A stretch of 64,000 nt of DNA from SHVO01 sp041905525 (GTDB taxonomy: Bacteria > Pseudomonadota > Alphaproteobacteria > Rhodospirillales > Rhodospirillaceae), in contig JAYRKY010000004.1 of NCBI GenBank assembly GCA_041905525.1, positions 62,001-126,000 on the forward strand. Direction: 5' to 3'. Under the pieces are notes generated by a model. That model did not search any database. It saw nothing but the letters and a program-made list of their open reading frames with translations, and was not told the origin of the DNA. This document shows positions 16,613-24,936 of the stretch, one piece after another; the stretch's first letter is position 1, and every line of letters starts with the position of its first letter. Made by a program: the position numbers and the translations under genes.

Positions 16613-18643
16613 TCATACCTCGGCCGTGACCGCTATATCGGGGGTTTTCACCGGCAGGCGGAGACGGATGGTCGTGCCATGGCCGAGACCCTGGCTCAGC
16701 GCTTCGATCGTACCACCGTGCGCTTCAATGATGCCCTTGCAGATGGCGAGGCCAAGGCCGGTTCCGGGGACGGTGCGGTCTCTATGCCGCGCGCGGTAGA
16801 ACTTGTCGAACACGGCGCCCAACTCTTCTGCCGATATGCCGCGTCCTTGGTCGGTCACGTCGATAGCCACGTCCTCTCCCAGCCGGCGCGCCGTGATCTG
16901 GATCGCGGTTTCCGGGGGGGAGTACTTCGCCGCGTTATCCAGAAGATTGACCAGCACGCTTTCCATCAGAACAAAGTCGACATTCACAAGCGGAAGCATG
17001 TCCTCGACGTCTGCGTAGATCTCATGCTGTGCGAGCCGCCGGTGAGCGGAGTCCAGGGCGGTGGAAATCAGATCGCCGACGTCGGCCCATTGCAAGCGCG
17101 GGACGAGAGCTCCGGCTTCGAGCCGGTTCATCTGCAGTACATTTTTTACGAACCGATTGAGGCGCTCAGCTTCTTCGAGAATCGTCGTCAGAAGTTCAGT
17201 TGTGACGTCGGGCGTATAGTTGCGGCCGTAGGAGATCAGACTCGATGCGGACCCGATAATCGAGGCGAGCGGCGTCCCGAAGTCATGCGAAATCGCGGAC
17301 AGGAGGGCCGAGCGCAGACCCTCGGTCTGCGAGACGACGCGTGCGGTCTCCAACTCTTGCTTACGGAGCGAGTGTTCAACCGCCAAGGCCGTCAGGCGGC
17401 AAATCGAGCCAATGACGCGACGAAAGCCGGTCGAACGCACGATTTCACGCGAGGTGTTTCGCAGCACAAGAACGGCGACCGTTCCTTCGCCGGTTTCCAG
17501 AGGCTGGAACGTGGCCTGCATTTCCGGCCACATCGTCGTGCCGCGCCCGGCGGGTAGGCTATGATTGAACACCCACCGCGCCGCTTCGATATCCTCCTGC
17601 GTGAGGTTGGAGTGCGGCGGATAAGCGGCTTGCAAGGCGGCGGCGCGAGCGCGGGGCGAGGCGATCGCCAGCGTCTCCCGTCCTCCGCCTGTAAACGGCG
17701 CCAGCAGCACGGTGTCGCATTCGAAGATATCGTTGCACTGGTGCACGATCGCGCGAAAAATCTCCTGCGTATCTGTGGCGACGGCGATGTCGCGCGTCAG
17801 CTGGAACAGCGCGCGGGCCTCGCGCGCTTGGCGCTGTGCTCGCGTGGCTTGCTGCCGAAGTTCCCCCGAGAGATTGCTGGTGATCGCCCCAACGACCAGG
17901 AACAGAATCAGCGAGAGGGCGTCGGAAGGCGAAGACAGCGATATTGAATAGCGCGGTTGATCGAAGAAATAGTTGAAGATCACGACGCTGAGCACGGCCG
18001 TGAAGGCCGCCGCGCCCATGCCGTAGGCGCTCGCGCTATAGACCACCGCCGTCAGGAACAACATGATCAGCCCTTCCGGGGGCACGAACCCGTCGAGGAA
18101 CTGTACGAGGATGCTGACGAGGCTGACAGCAAAGGCACTCAGGATGTACGCGTGATACCACGGGCGTTGATCGTCCACGCGCCAGGCTAGTCCGAGGCGG
18201 GGTGTGGCGCCGCTCTCATGGTTGGGATCGGGCAACACTTCGATCCGCAGCGCTCGCGCGGCCTGCTCGATCCTTGCGATCATGGTGCCGGGCAATCCAT
18301 GCGCGAACGTGTGAACACGCCGCCCGCACACGACGATGACGGCAGGGGGGCGAACCGGCCAACCTCCGATCATCGCGTCCAAATCCTCGTGCGTACGCCA
18401 CGGCACAAGGGTGATGTTCCATCGCTCCGCAAAGACCGCGAGATCCTCCAGGGTGTCCCAACCCATAATCTGGCTATGCCCCTGCGGCAGCACTCGCACC
18501 GCGAGTGTCAGGGGGAGATCACGCTCCTGCGCGACCCAAAGGGCTTCGCGGGCGAACTGAAGGAGGTCGGGAGCGGGGCTCGCAACGGCGAGTACATGTG
18601 TCGCGCGGAGCGGAGTGGCCGAATGAAGGGGGGCGTGCGCCAT
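16613..18643 (-). CDS. kdpD: KdpD-like sensor kinase lacking the N-terminal KdpD domain
   Basis: 676 residues, against about 890 for full KdpD. It begins with a Usp-like domain (about 15-150) and lacks the upstream KdpD domain (PF02702) and its Walker motif. DUF4118 with about four membrane helices (about 165-265), a GAF-like region, HisKA and HATPase_c follow. The phospho-acceptor His is near residue 453 in ISHDFGTPLASIIG; KdpD normally has HDLRTPL. The N box NLLDNAAKYS and the G box GTGLGLAICKG are intact. The gene begins 34 nt after znuB ends on the same strand. The missing input domain suggests a stimulus different from classic K+ limitation. Confidence 0.92.
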   Translation of the reverse strand: MAHAPLHSATPLRATHVLAVASPAPDLLQFAREALWVAQERDLPLTLAVRVLPQGHSQIMGWDTLEDLAVFAERWNITLVPWRTHEDLDAMIGGWPVRPPAVIVVCGRRVHTFAHGLPGTMIARIEQAARALRIEVLPDPNHESGATPRLGLAWRVDDQRPWYHAYILSAFAVSLVSILVQFLDGFVPPEGLIMLFLTAVVYSASAYGMGAAAFTAVLSVVIFNYFFDQPRYSISLSSPSDALSLILFLVVGAITSNLSGELRQQATRAQRQAREARALFQLTRDIAVATDTQEIFRAIVHQCNDIFECDTVLLAPFTGGGRETLAIASPRARAAALQAAYPPHSNLTQEDIEAARWVFNHSLPAGRGTTMWPEMQATFQPLETGEGTVAVLVLRNTSREIVRSTGFRRVIGSICRLTALAVEHSLRKQELETARVVSQTEGLRSALLSAISHDFGTPLASIIGSASSLISYGRNYTPDVTTELLTTILEEAERLNRFVKNVLQMNRLEAGALVPRLQWADVGDLISTALDSAHRRLAQHEIYADVEDMLPLVNVDFVLMESVLVNLLDNAAKYSPPETAIQITARRLGEDVAIDVTDQGRGISAEELGAVFDKFYRARHRDRTVPGTGLGLAICKGIIEAHGGTIEALSQGLGHGTTIRLRLPVKTPDIAVTAEV

Positions 18644-18677
18644 GGCTTATTATGACCCAAAACCCGGGCGAATACCC

Positions 18678-19481
18678 TTATCTCCTCGCGCCGGCGAGGG
18701 CTCCAAGGGTCATGCTCAGCGCAAAGATGCCCGCGGCCGCCGCGACTATGGCGGCTCCCGACGGCACATCCCACGCATAGGAAGAGGCGATGCCGGCCAC
18801 CGTCGCCGCTGCTCCGACGGCCATGGTGGTGAAAGCCATGGCCTCAGGCCCGCGCGAAATCCGGCGGGCCGCCGCCGGCGGAATGATGAGAAGGGCGGTG
18901 ACGAGCAGAATGCCAACGATCTTCATGGCGATTGCTACTGTGATCGCAACAAGAACCGTGAAGGCAAGCCGGACTCCTGTGCCTGCGAAATCCTCTGCGC
19001 GGGAGATATCCTCGCTCACGGTCAAGGCGATGAGCCGTCGCCAGATCAGCGCAAGAGCCGCGAGCACCGCCACGGCGCCTGCATAGATCCAGGCGAGATC
19101 GGCGTCGGTAATGGCGAGAATGTCCCCGAACAGGTAGGCGGTCAGATCCAGGCGCACGTTGTTGAGCGTGCTGACAACGATGAGGCCAATCGCGAGCGCG
19201 CTATGGGACAGGACGCCGAGCAGCGTGTCCGGAGGAACGCGCCGCTGGAATTGAAGGGCGAAGAGAAGGGCGCCAATGAGGGTGGAAGTTAAGACGACTC
19301 CCACAATTGGATCGATGCCTGTCACTAGCCCGAGGGCCACCCCCATCAATCCCGCGTGAGACAGGGTATCTCCGAAATACGCCATGCGGCGCCAGACAAC
19401 GAAGCACCCCAACGGCCCCGCCACCAGCGCGATTCCGAGGCCGGCCAAGAGGGCGCGGATCATGAAAGGTTCCAACACCAA
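18678..19481 (-). CDS. znuB: Zinc ABC transporter permease ZnuB
   Basis: 267 residues, the usual length, with eight or nine hydrophobic segments from FMIRALLAGLGIALVAGPLG to the C-terminus. It contains the family motif GDTLSHAGLMGVALG and the conserved HSALAIGLIV. This is the inner-membrane channel of the ZnuABC importer, which takes Zn2+ from ZnuA in the periplasm. It lies 5 nt after znuC and is controlled with it from the zur promoter region. The neighbouring zur, znuA and TonB receptor support zinc rather than manganese. Confidence 0.94.
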   Translation of the reverse strand: MVLEPFMIRALLAGLGIALVAGPLGCFVVWRRMAYFGDTLSHAGLMGVALGLVTGIDPIVGVVLTSTLIGALLFALQFQRRVPPDTLLGVLSHSALAIGLIVVSTLNNVRLDLTAYLFGDILAITDADLAWIYAGAVAVLAALALIWRRLIALTVSEDISRAEDFAGTGVRLAFTVLVAITVAIAMKIVGILLVTALLIIPPAAARRISRGPEAMAFTTMAVGAAATVAGIASSYAWDVPSGAAIVAAAAGIFALSMTLGALAGARR

Positions 19482-19486
19482 AGTCC

Positions 19487-20293
19487 TCAGGAATGAGAAT
19501 GATGGCCATGACCACAGTCATGGCTATGTTCATGATGATGATCGTGGGCCACTGACCCATCGGGTCCATGAACGTGGTCGTGGTGGTGCATATAGGGCGC
19601 GAGTGTTTTAGCCGCCGCTTCGCCGAAGAGATCGACGAACGCGCGGTCTTTTCCTACCTCCGCAGGTTTTCCCGAGCAGCAGATATGCCCGTTCAGGCAA
19701 TACACGCGGTCCGTCGCGGCCATCACAACATTCAGATCATGCGAGACAAGCAATACCGCGCATCCGGTCTTCGCACGCTGACGGGCGATGGTCTGATAGA
19801 TATCCAGCGCACCGGAGGCATCGACGTTCTGTGTCGGCTCGTCGAGCACGAGAAGATCAGGTTCCCGCAGGAGGGCGCGCGCGAGCATCACACGTTGGAG
19901 TTCACCGCCCGACAGCCGAAGCGCCGAGATGTCCAGAAGGTCGCTGATCCCGAGTTCTTCGAGCACGGACTCCATCCGCTCTTGAGACGGTTTGAATGTG
20001 AGCGTGAGGAGACGGCGCACGGAAAGGGGAAGCGCTGGATCGAGTTGCGCGGTTTGCGGCAAGTATGAAATCGTCAGACCCGGGGCGAGTTTGACATGCC
20101 CTGCATCCAACGGTTCTAGACCCAATGTTGCTTTCAGAAGCGTCGATTTCCCCGCACCGTTCGGCCCGATCACGGTCACGATTTCGCCGCGTCCGACACT
20201 GAGGTCGACATGATCGAGAACGTAGCGGTCGTTGCGTTTCAGCACCGCGCCGACGAGCGCGACGGCGGCCAGGCCAGGTGGGGCTACGCTCAT
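19487..20293 (-). CDS. znuC: Zinc ABC transporter ATPase ZnuC with His-rich tail
   Basis: About 268 residues from ATG 20293, which overlaps the zur stop as ATGA. Walker A is GPNGAGKST, the Q-loop is in SYLPQTAQ, the signature is LSGGELQRV, Walker B is LLVLDEPTQNVD and the H-loop is SHDLNVV. The last 45 residues are extremely His/Asp-rich (MHHHDHVHG, then DHHHEHSH and HGHHSHS), so they are likely metal binding. ZnuC powers Zn2+ import. The tail could sense or buffer cytoplasmic zinc at the transporter; that is inference, though such tails occur in other ZnuC proteins. Confidence 0.95.
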   Translation of the reverse strand: MSVAPPGLAAVALVGAVLKRNDRYVLDHVDLSVGRGEIVTVIGPNGAGKSTLLKATLGLEPLDAGHVKLAPGLTISYLPQTAQLDPALPLSVRRLLTLTFKPSQERMESVLEELGISDLLDISALRLSGGELQRVMLARALLREPDLLVLDEPTQNVDASGALDIYQTIARQRAKTGCAVLLVSHDLNVVMAATDRVYCLNGHICCSGKPAEVGKDRAFVDLFGEAAAKTLAPYMHHHDHVHGPDGSVAHDHHHEHSHDCGHGHHSHS

Positions 20294-20802
20294 TGAGCCT
20301 TGTCCCGGCAATGGGCGCAAAGTCCCTGGATTTCGATAACTTCCGTCTCCGGCGTGAAGCCGTGGGCGCTCAAAGTTTCACGGACGGCCTGCGTCACCGC
20401 CGCGCCGTCCATCTCCGTTGCCGATTTGCACGTTCGGCAAATGAGGAAGTGCGCGTTGTGATGCTCGCTCGCGAGACTGCAACCGATGAACGCATTTAAG
20501 CTCGCGAGTCTGTGGACCAGTCCTTGCTCCATCAGAAAGTCGAGGGCGCGATACACTGCCATCGGCGCGATCTTCCCGCCGCCCGCATTGAGGCGGGCAA
20601 GGATGTCGTAAGCGCCGATCGGTGCGTGACTTGCCCACACGGCCTGCAGCACCGTGCGGCGGATTTCGGTCAGGCGTGCGCCGTGCTTCTCGCACACGGT
20701 CTCCGCCGTTCGCAGTGCATCGGCGGTGCAACGGCTGTGGTCGTGATGCGGGTGGGGGAAGCCCGAGGGCGGCGACACGGTCTTGCGGGAGCGGGTTGCC
20801 AT
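20290..20802 (-). CDS. zur: Zinc uptake regulator Zur (Fur family)
   Basis: About 170 residues from ATG 20802 (a TTG at 20820 would add six residues and run into the operator). The DNA-binding winged helix has LTEIRRTVLQAVWASHAPIGAYDIL, and the regulatory region has HHNAHFLICRTCKSATEM. Paired Cys motifs CRTC and CAHC form the structural zinc site. A His-rich N-terminus (HPHHDHSRC) is extra. With zinc bound it represses zinc-uptake genes. The 17-bp palindrome immediately upstream is its probable site, which gives autoregulation of zur-znuCB and control of znuA. Confidence 0.94.
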   Translation of the reverse strand: MATRSRKTVSPPSGFPHPHHDHSRCTADALRTAETVCEKHGARLTEIRRTVLQAVWASHAPIGAYDILARLNAGGGKIAPMAVYRALDFLMEQGLVHRLASLNAFIGCSLASEHHNAHFLICRTCKSATEMDGAAVTQAVRETLSAHGFTPETEVIEIQGLCAHCRDKAQ

Positions 20803-20819
20803 TTGCGCAGCCTGGGTCA

Positions 20820-20836
20820 ATGTTATAACATAACAT
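20820..20836. promoter_or_regulatory. Zur box between zur and znuA
   Basis: ATGTTAT-AAC-ATAACAT is a perfect 7-3-7 palindrome and matches the known proteobacterial Zur consensus core (TGTTATA and TATAACA half-sites). It lies 17-34 nt upstream of the zur ATG and 33-50 nt upstream of the znuA GTG. One site can therefore repress both divergent arms when zinc is replete. Confidence 0.9.
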
Positions 20837-20869
20837 AATTAACCGGTTCCGTTCGATCAAGGCGCTCCC

Positions 20870-21766
20870 GTGAGAGGTCTCCTCTTTCTTTTCTTTGCTC
20901 TCGTCTGTGCTTCGCCAGCGCTGGCCGAGGTACCGTCGGTAGTAGCCTCGATTCGGCCGGTGCAGACGGTCGCGGCCGCCGTGATGAAGGGGGTCGGAAC
21001 CCCGCAACTCCTCCTGTCGAGCGCCTCATCCCTTCATGCTCATGCGTTGAAGCCGTCCGAGGCGAAACTCCTCTCCCAGGCCAAGGTCGTGTTTTGGGTG
21101 GGGCCGACGCTCGAAACCTTCCTCGCCAAGCCGCTGGCGGCGCTGGCGGGAAAAGCGCGCGTCGTGAGCCTGATCAATGTGCCCGGCTTGCAAGCTCTTC
21201 CGTCCCGGTCCGGCGGACTTTGGGAGTCTGACGAGGGCATCCATGAGACCGGTGTGCTCGACGGTCACATCTGGCTGTCGCCGCCGAACGCCGTCGCCAT
21301 GGCGAACGCGATGGCCGAGGCGCTCGCGGTGGCGGACCCGACGAACGCCACAAAATATTGGGCCAATGCCGAGGCCTTTTCCCGGCAAACGATGGCCTTG
21401 GATAAAGAACTCCACACTCTGTTGGCGCCGGCCCGGGCCAAACCGTTCCTGGTATTTCACGACGCCTACCAGTATTTTGAAGACCGATACCGGTTGGCGG
21501 CGCTGGGCAGCGTAAGCGTGGCCCCCGACCAGCCACCCAGCGCGCGGCGTTTGGCTGCGCTCCAGGAAAGACTTCGCGAGGCCAAGGCCGTGTGCATCTT
21601 CTCCGAGCCGCAATTCGAACCGCGCCACGTGCAGATGCTCGTGGAAGGTTCCGGCGCGCGCGCCGGCGTTCTCGATCCGGAAGGCGCGCAGTTGAAAGAC
21701 GGCCCCGATCTCTATTTCGCCCTCATGCGCAGCCTCGCGGCTGACTTACTGAGATGCCTCGGATGA
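20870..21766 (+). CDS. znuA: Zinc ABC transporter substrate-binding protein ZnuA
   Basis: 298 residues from GTG 20870. A signal peptide ends SPALAEVPS. Zinc ligands of the cluster A-I family are visible: His in SSLHAHALKPSEA, His in DGHIWLSPPNAV and His in FLVFHDAYQYFEDRY. The usual long His-rich loop of ZnuA is nearly absent. It captures periplasmic Zn2+ and hands it to ZnuB. It is transcribed away from zur under the shared Zur box. Its stop overlaps the next small gene. Confidence 0.94.
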   Translation: MRGLLFLFFALVCASPALAEVPSVVASIRPVQTVAAAVMKGVGTPQLLLSSASSLHAHALKPSEAKLLSQAKVVFWVGPTLETFLAKPLAALAGKARVVSLINVPGLQALPSRSGGLWESDEGIHETGVLDGHIWLSPPNAVAMANAMAEALAVADPTNATKYWANAEAFSRQTMALDKELHTLLAPARAKPFLVFHDAYQYFEDRYRLAALGSVSVAPDQPPSARRLAALQERLREAKAVCIFSEPQFEPRHVQMLVEGSGARAGVLDPEGAQLKDGPDLYFALMRSLAADLLRCLG

Positions 21767-22059
21767 CTTGGCGGAGCCGGTTCCTTGCATGGGTGATGCC
21801 GATCCTGCTGCTTGCGCAGCTGGCACTTGTCGTTCACCAGCTTGAGCACCGGATTGCGCCGCAAACCCAGTCGGCGACTCACGAGTGCGCGCTCTGCAGC
21901 TTCGCAAGTGCCGCGGCGCCGCCGCCCGCTCCCATCGTCGTCCTTCCGCCAGACCTGGGCCAAGCCATACGCGTTGTGACCGCCGTTGAGGCGGCCTGCT
22001 GCGCGCATGTCGATAGATATTTTCAGTCACGAGCCCCTCCCGCCGTTGTTGTCATCTGA
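21754..22059 (+). CDS. Small membrane-anchored Cys/His protein (DUF2946-like)
   Basis: 101 residues, overlapping the znuA stop by 13 nt. An N-terminal signal or membrane segment (FLAWVMPILLLAQLALVV) is followed by VHQLEH, then HECALCSF, a Pro-rich linker and a second pair CCAH. The HxxxH and CxxC/CCxH pattern offers several soft-metal ligands. It resembles DUF2946 proteins, often found beside TonB receptor and metal genes. The position between znuA and znuD suggests a periplasmic zinc-trafficking role, which is inference. Confidence 0.7.
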   Translation: MPRMTWRSRFLAWVMPILLLAQLALVVHQLEHRIAPQTQSATHECALCSFASAAAPPPAPIVVLPPDLGQAIRVVTAVEAACCAHVDRYFQSRAPPAVVVI

Positions 22060-22067
22060 TCTTTAGC

Positions 22068-22083
22068 GCGGGCGTTCGCCCGC
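22068..22083 (+). other. GC-rich hairpin before the TonB receptor gene
   Basis: GCGGGCG-TT-CGCCCGC is a perfect 7-bp inverted repeat followed by TTTAGTT. The T tract is poor, so it is at most a weak terminator or attenuator. It could reduce read-through from znuA into the receptor gene. It ends 31 nt upstream of the receptor start. Confidence 0.5.
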
Positions 22084-22114
22084 TTTAGTTCATTTGCCAG
22101 TAACGGAGTTTCCC

Positions 22115-24106
22115 ATGCGCCGCCAATTTTTTGGCGTTGCGGCCACGTTTATGACGGCCGCGACCAGTTTCATCTCATCTTCCGCCCATGCGGCCGCGCC
22201 CGCCGACGACGCCAATCCTCTCCACGTCGACGAAATCATCATCACCGCGTCTCCCCTCGGGCGTGACCGTTTTGACGTTGTCCAAGGCACCAGCGTCCTC
22301 ACGGGAGACGACTTGGCCGCAGCATTGAAGCCGTCGATCGGCGAAACGCTCGCCAGTGAACCGGGCGTCACCTCGACCTTCTTCGGACCTTACGCCAGCC
22401 GTCCGATTATCCGCGGCTTCGACGGCGATCGTATCCGCATCTTGTTCGACGGAATTGGGGCAATCGACGCATCCTCCGTCAGCCCGGATCACCAAACCGC
22501 CGGTGATGCGCTAGGGGCCGAGCGGATTGAGGTCCTGCGTGGACCCGCCACGCTGCTGTACGGAAGTTCGGCGGTCGGCGGTGTGGTGAACATCATCGAC
22601 GGGCGGATCCCGTCGCAGGTTCCCGCCAACGGTGCGCACGGCCACTTCATGGGCGGGTATGCCTCAAACGCGGACGAACGCTTCGCGAGTGGCGGCGCCT
22701 CCGTTCAGGCTGCGGACGGCCTGATGCTGCATGTCGACGGCGGCTGGCGAAAGACAGGCGATTACAAGATTCCCGGTTACGCAAGCCCCGCCGCTCAGGC
22801 GGACGGCATCGAGGGACGTGTGCGCAATTCCGACGGACGAACCGATCATGCGACGGGCGGCGCCTCATACATCTTCGAGAACGGCATGTTTGGAGCCGCA
22901 ATCGAGAGGTTCACGTCAAACTATGGATCGCCGGCGGAAGAGGCTGTGCGCCTCGACATGAAGCAGACACGCGTTGACCTCAAAGGAGAGATCCGCGATC
23001 TCGGCCAGATTATAACGACCGTCCGCATGCGCGGCGCGTACGGAGATTATAGTCACCAGGAAATCGAAGGCGATGAGTTGGGTACGACATTCACCAATCA
23101 AGGTTGGGAAGGTCGCGTAGAGGCGACTCACGCGCCTGTGGGTGTCATGAACGGCGTGTTCGGCATCCAATATCGTGACCGCGATTTCGCCGCCATCGGC
23201 GAGGAAGCGTTTACTCCCGCGTCGCGAACGCGCCAAATGGCCGGTTTCCTTCTTGAGAGCGCCGAGATCGGCGCGATTAAAATGGAGGGCGGCGCGCGTC
23301 TCGAAAGCAGCCGCATCAGCCTGGAAGACAATACACGCCGCTCCTTTACCTCCGGCGCCTTTTCGGGAAGTGCGGCGTATGAATTTTCCGCCGGCACATT
23401 ACTGGGCCTGACCGGCTCTTGGACGCAGCGGGCCCCCAGCGCCGAGGAATTGTTTTCCGATGGGCCTCACCTAGCCACAAATCAGTACGAACGCGGTAAT
23501 CCCGGGCTCGGCCAGGAAAGTGCGACGAATGTGGAGATGACGTTCAAGCACGAGGCGGGGCCAGTAACGGGTTCTGTTGGCGTGTATCGGACGTGGTTCA
23601 ACGACTATGTCTTCGCCGCGGAAACGGGCGCTCAAGTCGACGGATTGCCTTTGTTTGAATTCACTGCCACCAAGGCGCGGTTTACAGGCTTGGAGTCGGA
23701 AATCGCGGTCAGCCTCGTGCGCAATTCGGACTACGCTTTCAGCATCGACGGGGGCGTGGACCTGGTGCGGGCCACCAATGTCGCAACCGGTGAACCTCTG
23801 CCCCGAACGCCGCCACTGCGGTACCGCGCCGGCGCGGACATGCGCTGGAAGGTTATCGAAGGGCGCATCGAAATCGTCGGCGCGGCGGACCAGAACCGCG
23901 TCTCACCGCTTGAAACCTCAACGAAGGGTTACACGTTCCTGAACGCGCGCCTTGGGTATAGTCCCTTCCGCGACCGCGACGTGCAGATCGTCGTGCAGGC
24001 GCAAAACCTCACGAACGTGGCTGCGCGCCCTCACACCTCGTTCCTGAAAGATGTCGCGCCGATGCCTGGACGCGATATCCGCTTGTACCTGACGGCGGGG
24101 TTTTAG
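22115..24106 (+). CDS. znuD: TonB-dependent receptor, ZnuD-like (zinc)
   Basis: About 663 residues from ATG 22115 with GGAG seven nt upstream. After a signal peptide (ending SSAHAA) comes a TonB box-like region and the plug: TSTFFGPYASRPIIRGFDGDRIRILFDGIG and ERIEVLRGPATLLYGSSAVGGVVN. A 22-strand barrel follows, ending in a terminal aromatic strand (IRLYLTAGF). The plug motif and the zinc context fit ZnuD, the outer-membrane zinc importer of Neisseria and others. It completes a full outer-to-inner zinc route with ZnuABC. Zur control could extend from znuA. Confidence 0.92.
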   Translation: MRRQFFGVAATFMTAATSFISSSAHAAAPADDANPLHVDEIIITASPLGRDRFDVVQGTSVLTGDDLAAALKPSIGETLASEPGVTSTFFGPYASRPIIRGFDGDRIRILFDGIGAIDASSVSPDHQTAGDALGAERIEVLRGPATLLYGSSAVGGVVNIIDGRIPSQVPANGAHGHFMGGYASNADERFASGGASVQAADGLMLHVDGGWRKTGDYKIPGYASPAAQADGIEGRVRNSDGRTDHATGGASYIFENGMFGAAIERFTSNYGSPAEEAVRLDMKQTRVDLKGEIRDLGQIITTVRMRGAYGDYSHQEIEGDELGTTFTNQGWEGRVEATHAPVGVMNGVFGIQYRDRDFAAIGEEAFTPASRTRQMAGFLLESAEIGAIKMEGGARLESSRISLEDNTRRSFTSGAFSGSAAYEFSAGTLLGLTGSWTQRAPSAEELFSDGPHLATNQYERGNPGLGQESATNVEMTFKHEAGPVTGSVGVYRTWFNDYVFAAETGAQVDGLPLFEFTATKARFTGLESEIAVSLVRNSDYAFSIDGGVDLVRATNVATGEPLPRTPPLRYRAGADMRWKVIEGRIEIVGAADQNRVSPLETSTKGYTFLNARLGYSPFRDRDVQIVVQAQNLTNVAARPHTSFLKDVAPMPGRDIRLYLTAGF

Positions 24107-24110
24107 CCCC

Positions 24111-24815
24111 CTACTCGGCGGCGACGGGTTGTCCCGCACGCACGACGACACCGCGGCGGCCGCTATCCAGCCGATAGAGCTGGCCGCCGCGGGTGGTCGT
24201 GAGGCAGTGATCCGGACCTTCTCCGACGGCGCGGAGCCGCTGCGCGAGTTCGACCGTGCTGAAGTTTTCCGGCAGATGGCACAAGGCCTCGAAGTGGTGC
24301 CGCGTGCGACGGTGACCGGACCAGACGTCACCTGAATACGGAAGCGGGGTGCGAACGTCCGCAAGGCGCGGCGCCATCCGCTCCAGCACGTGCATCAATA
24401 CGACGAGCGTGTGTGTGTCGAGGGCGAGGCGGTCCCATGTCGGATCGATTCTAAATCGCTCCACCGCGCAGATCGGGCCGGAGTCCACGACGGGGGCCAT
24501 CTCATGCAACGTGACCCCAAACTCACCCGCACCTTCGTAAAGGGCAAACACCGAGGGAAAGATACCGGGATAGTTCGGGGGGCCGGGATGGAGGTTATAG
24601 GCCGGTGACCGTAGTCCGGCGAGGACGCGGCGCGGCAGGATTACCGTGGAGCCGATCGAGAGGATGCGGCTGGAGTCAGGATCGTTGGCCAACTCGCCTT
24701 CCAGGCCGCCGAGTGTCCAGGCGAAGGATAGGGACACGCCGGGCGCGGCACGGCGGAGCGTATCGGTGAGGGGTTCTTCAAACTCCCTCTGTGTCATTAG
24801 GATCAGGCGGCTCAC
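24111..24815 (-). CDS. Formyltransferase-like protein (methionyl-tRNA formyltransferase superfamily)
   Basis: 234 residues from GTG 24815, with GAGGG nine nt upstream. Longer frames to 24950 would overlap the rrf2 start and carry no recognisable sequence. The formyltransferase core is visible: PAYNLHPGPPNYPGIFPSVF carries the His-Pro-Gly element, and FGVTLHEMAPVVDSGPI carries the catalytic Asp region. It uses 10-formyl-tetrahydrofolate in known families, but the acceptor here is unknown. It is shorter than Fmt and lacks the OB-fold C-terminus. It is divergent from the suf operon with no evident functional link. Confidence 0.78.
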   Translation of the reverse strand: MSRLILMTQREFEEPLTDTLRRAAPGVSLSFAWTLGGLEGELANDPDSSRILSIGSTVILPRRVLAGLRSPAYNLHPGPPNYPGIFPSVFALYEGAGEFGVTLHEMAPVVDSGPICAVERFRIDPTWDRLALDTHTLVVLMHVLERMAPRLADVRTPLPYSGDVWSGHRRTRHHFEALCHLPENFSTVELAQRLRAVGEGPDHCLTTTRGGQLYRLDSGRRGVVVRAGQPVAAE

Positions 24816-24845
24816 GCTCTCAACCCTCGTATGCGATTCAAAAGC

Positions 24846-24874
24846 TTGAAACGTAATACCCCAGGGCCTATTAC
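24846..24874 (+). promoter_or_regulatory. Promoter of rrf2-suf operon with overlapping inverted repeat
   Basis: TTGAAA (24846-24851), a 17-bp spacer and TATTAC (24869-24874) form a good sigma-70 promoter. The inverted repeat TAATA-N10-TATTA (24854-24873) sits in the spacer and -10. A protein bound here would block polymerase. This suits autorepression by the Rrf2 protein encoded 63 nt downstream. Confidence 0.6.
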
Positions 24875-24936
24875 ACCCGGGTAAACAGGACCGTTTTGGT
24901 CCCACATCGGCGCTCGGGGCCGCGGAAGCCGGAAAA

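Noticed and set aside
15908..18643. A complete kdp potassium transport locus
   Set aside because: Only the two-component genes are present; no kdpF, kdpA, kdpB or kdpC is found on either side.
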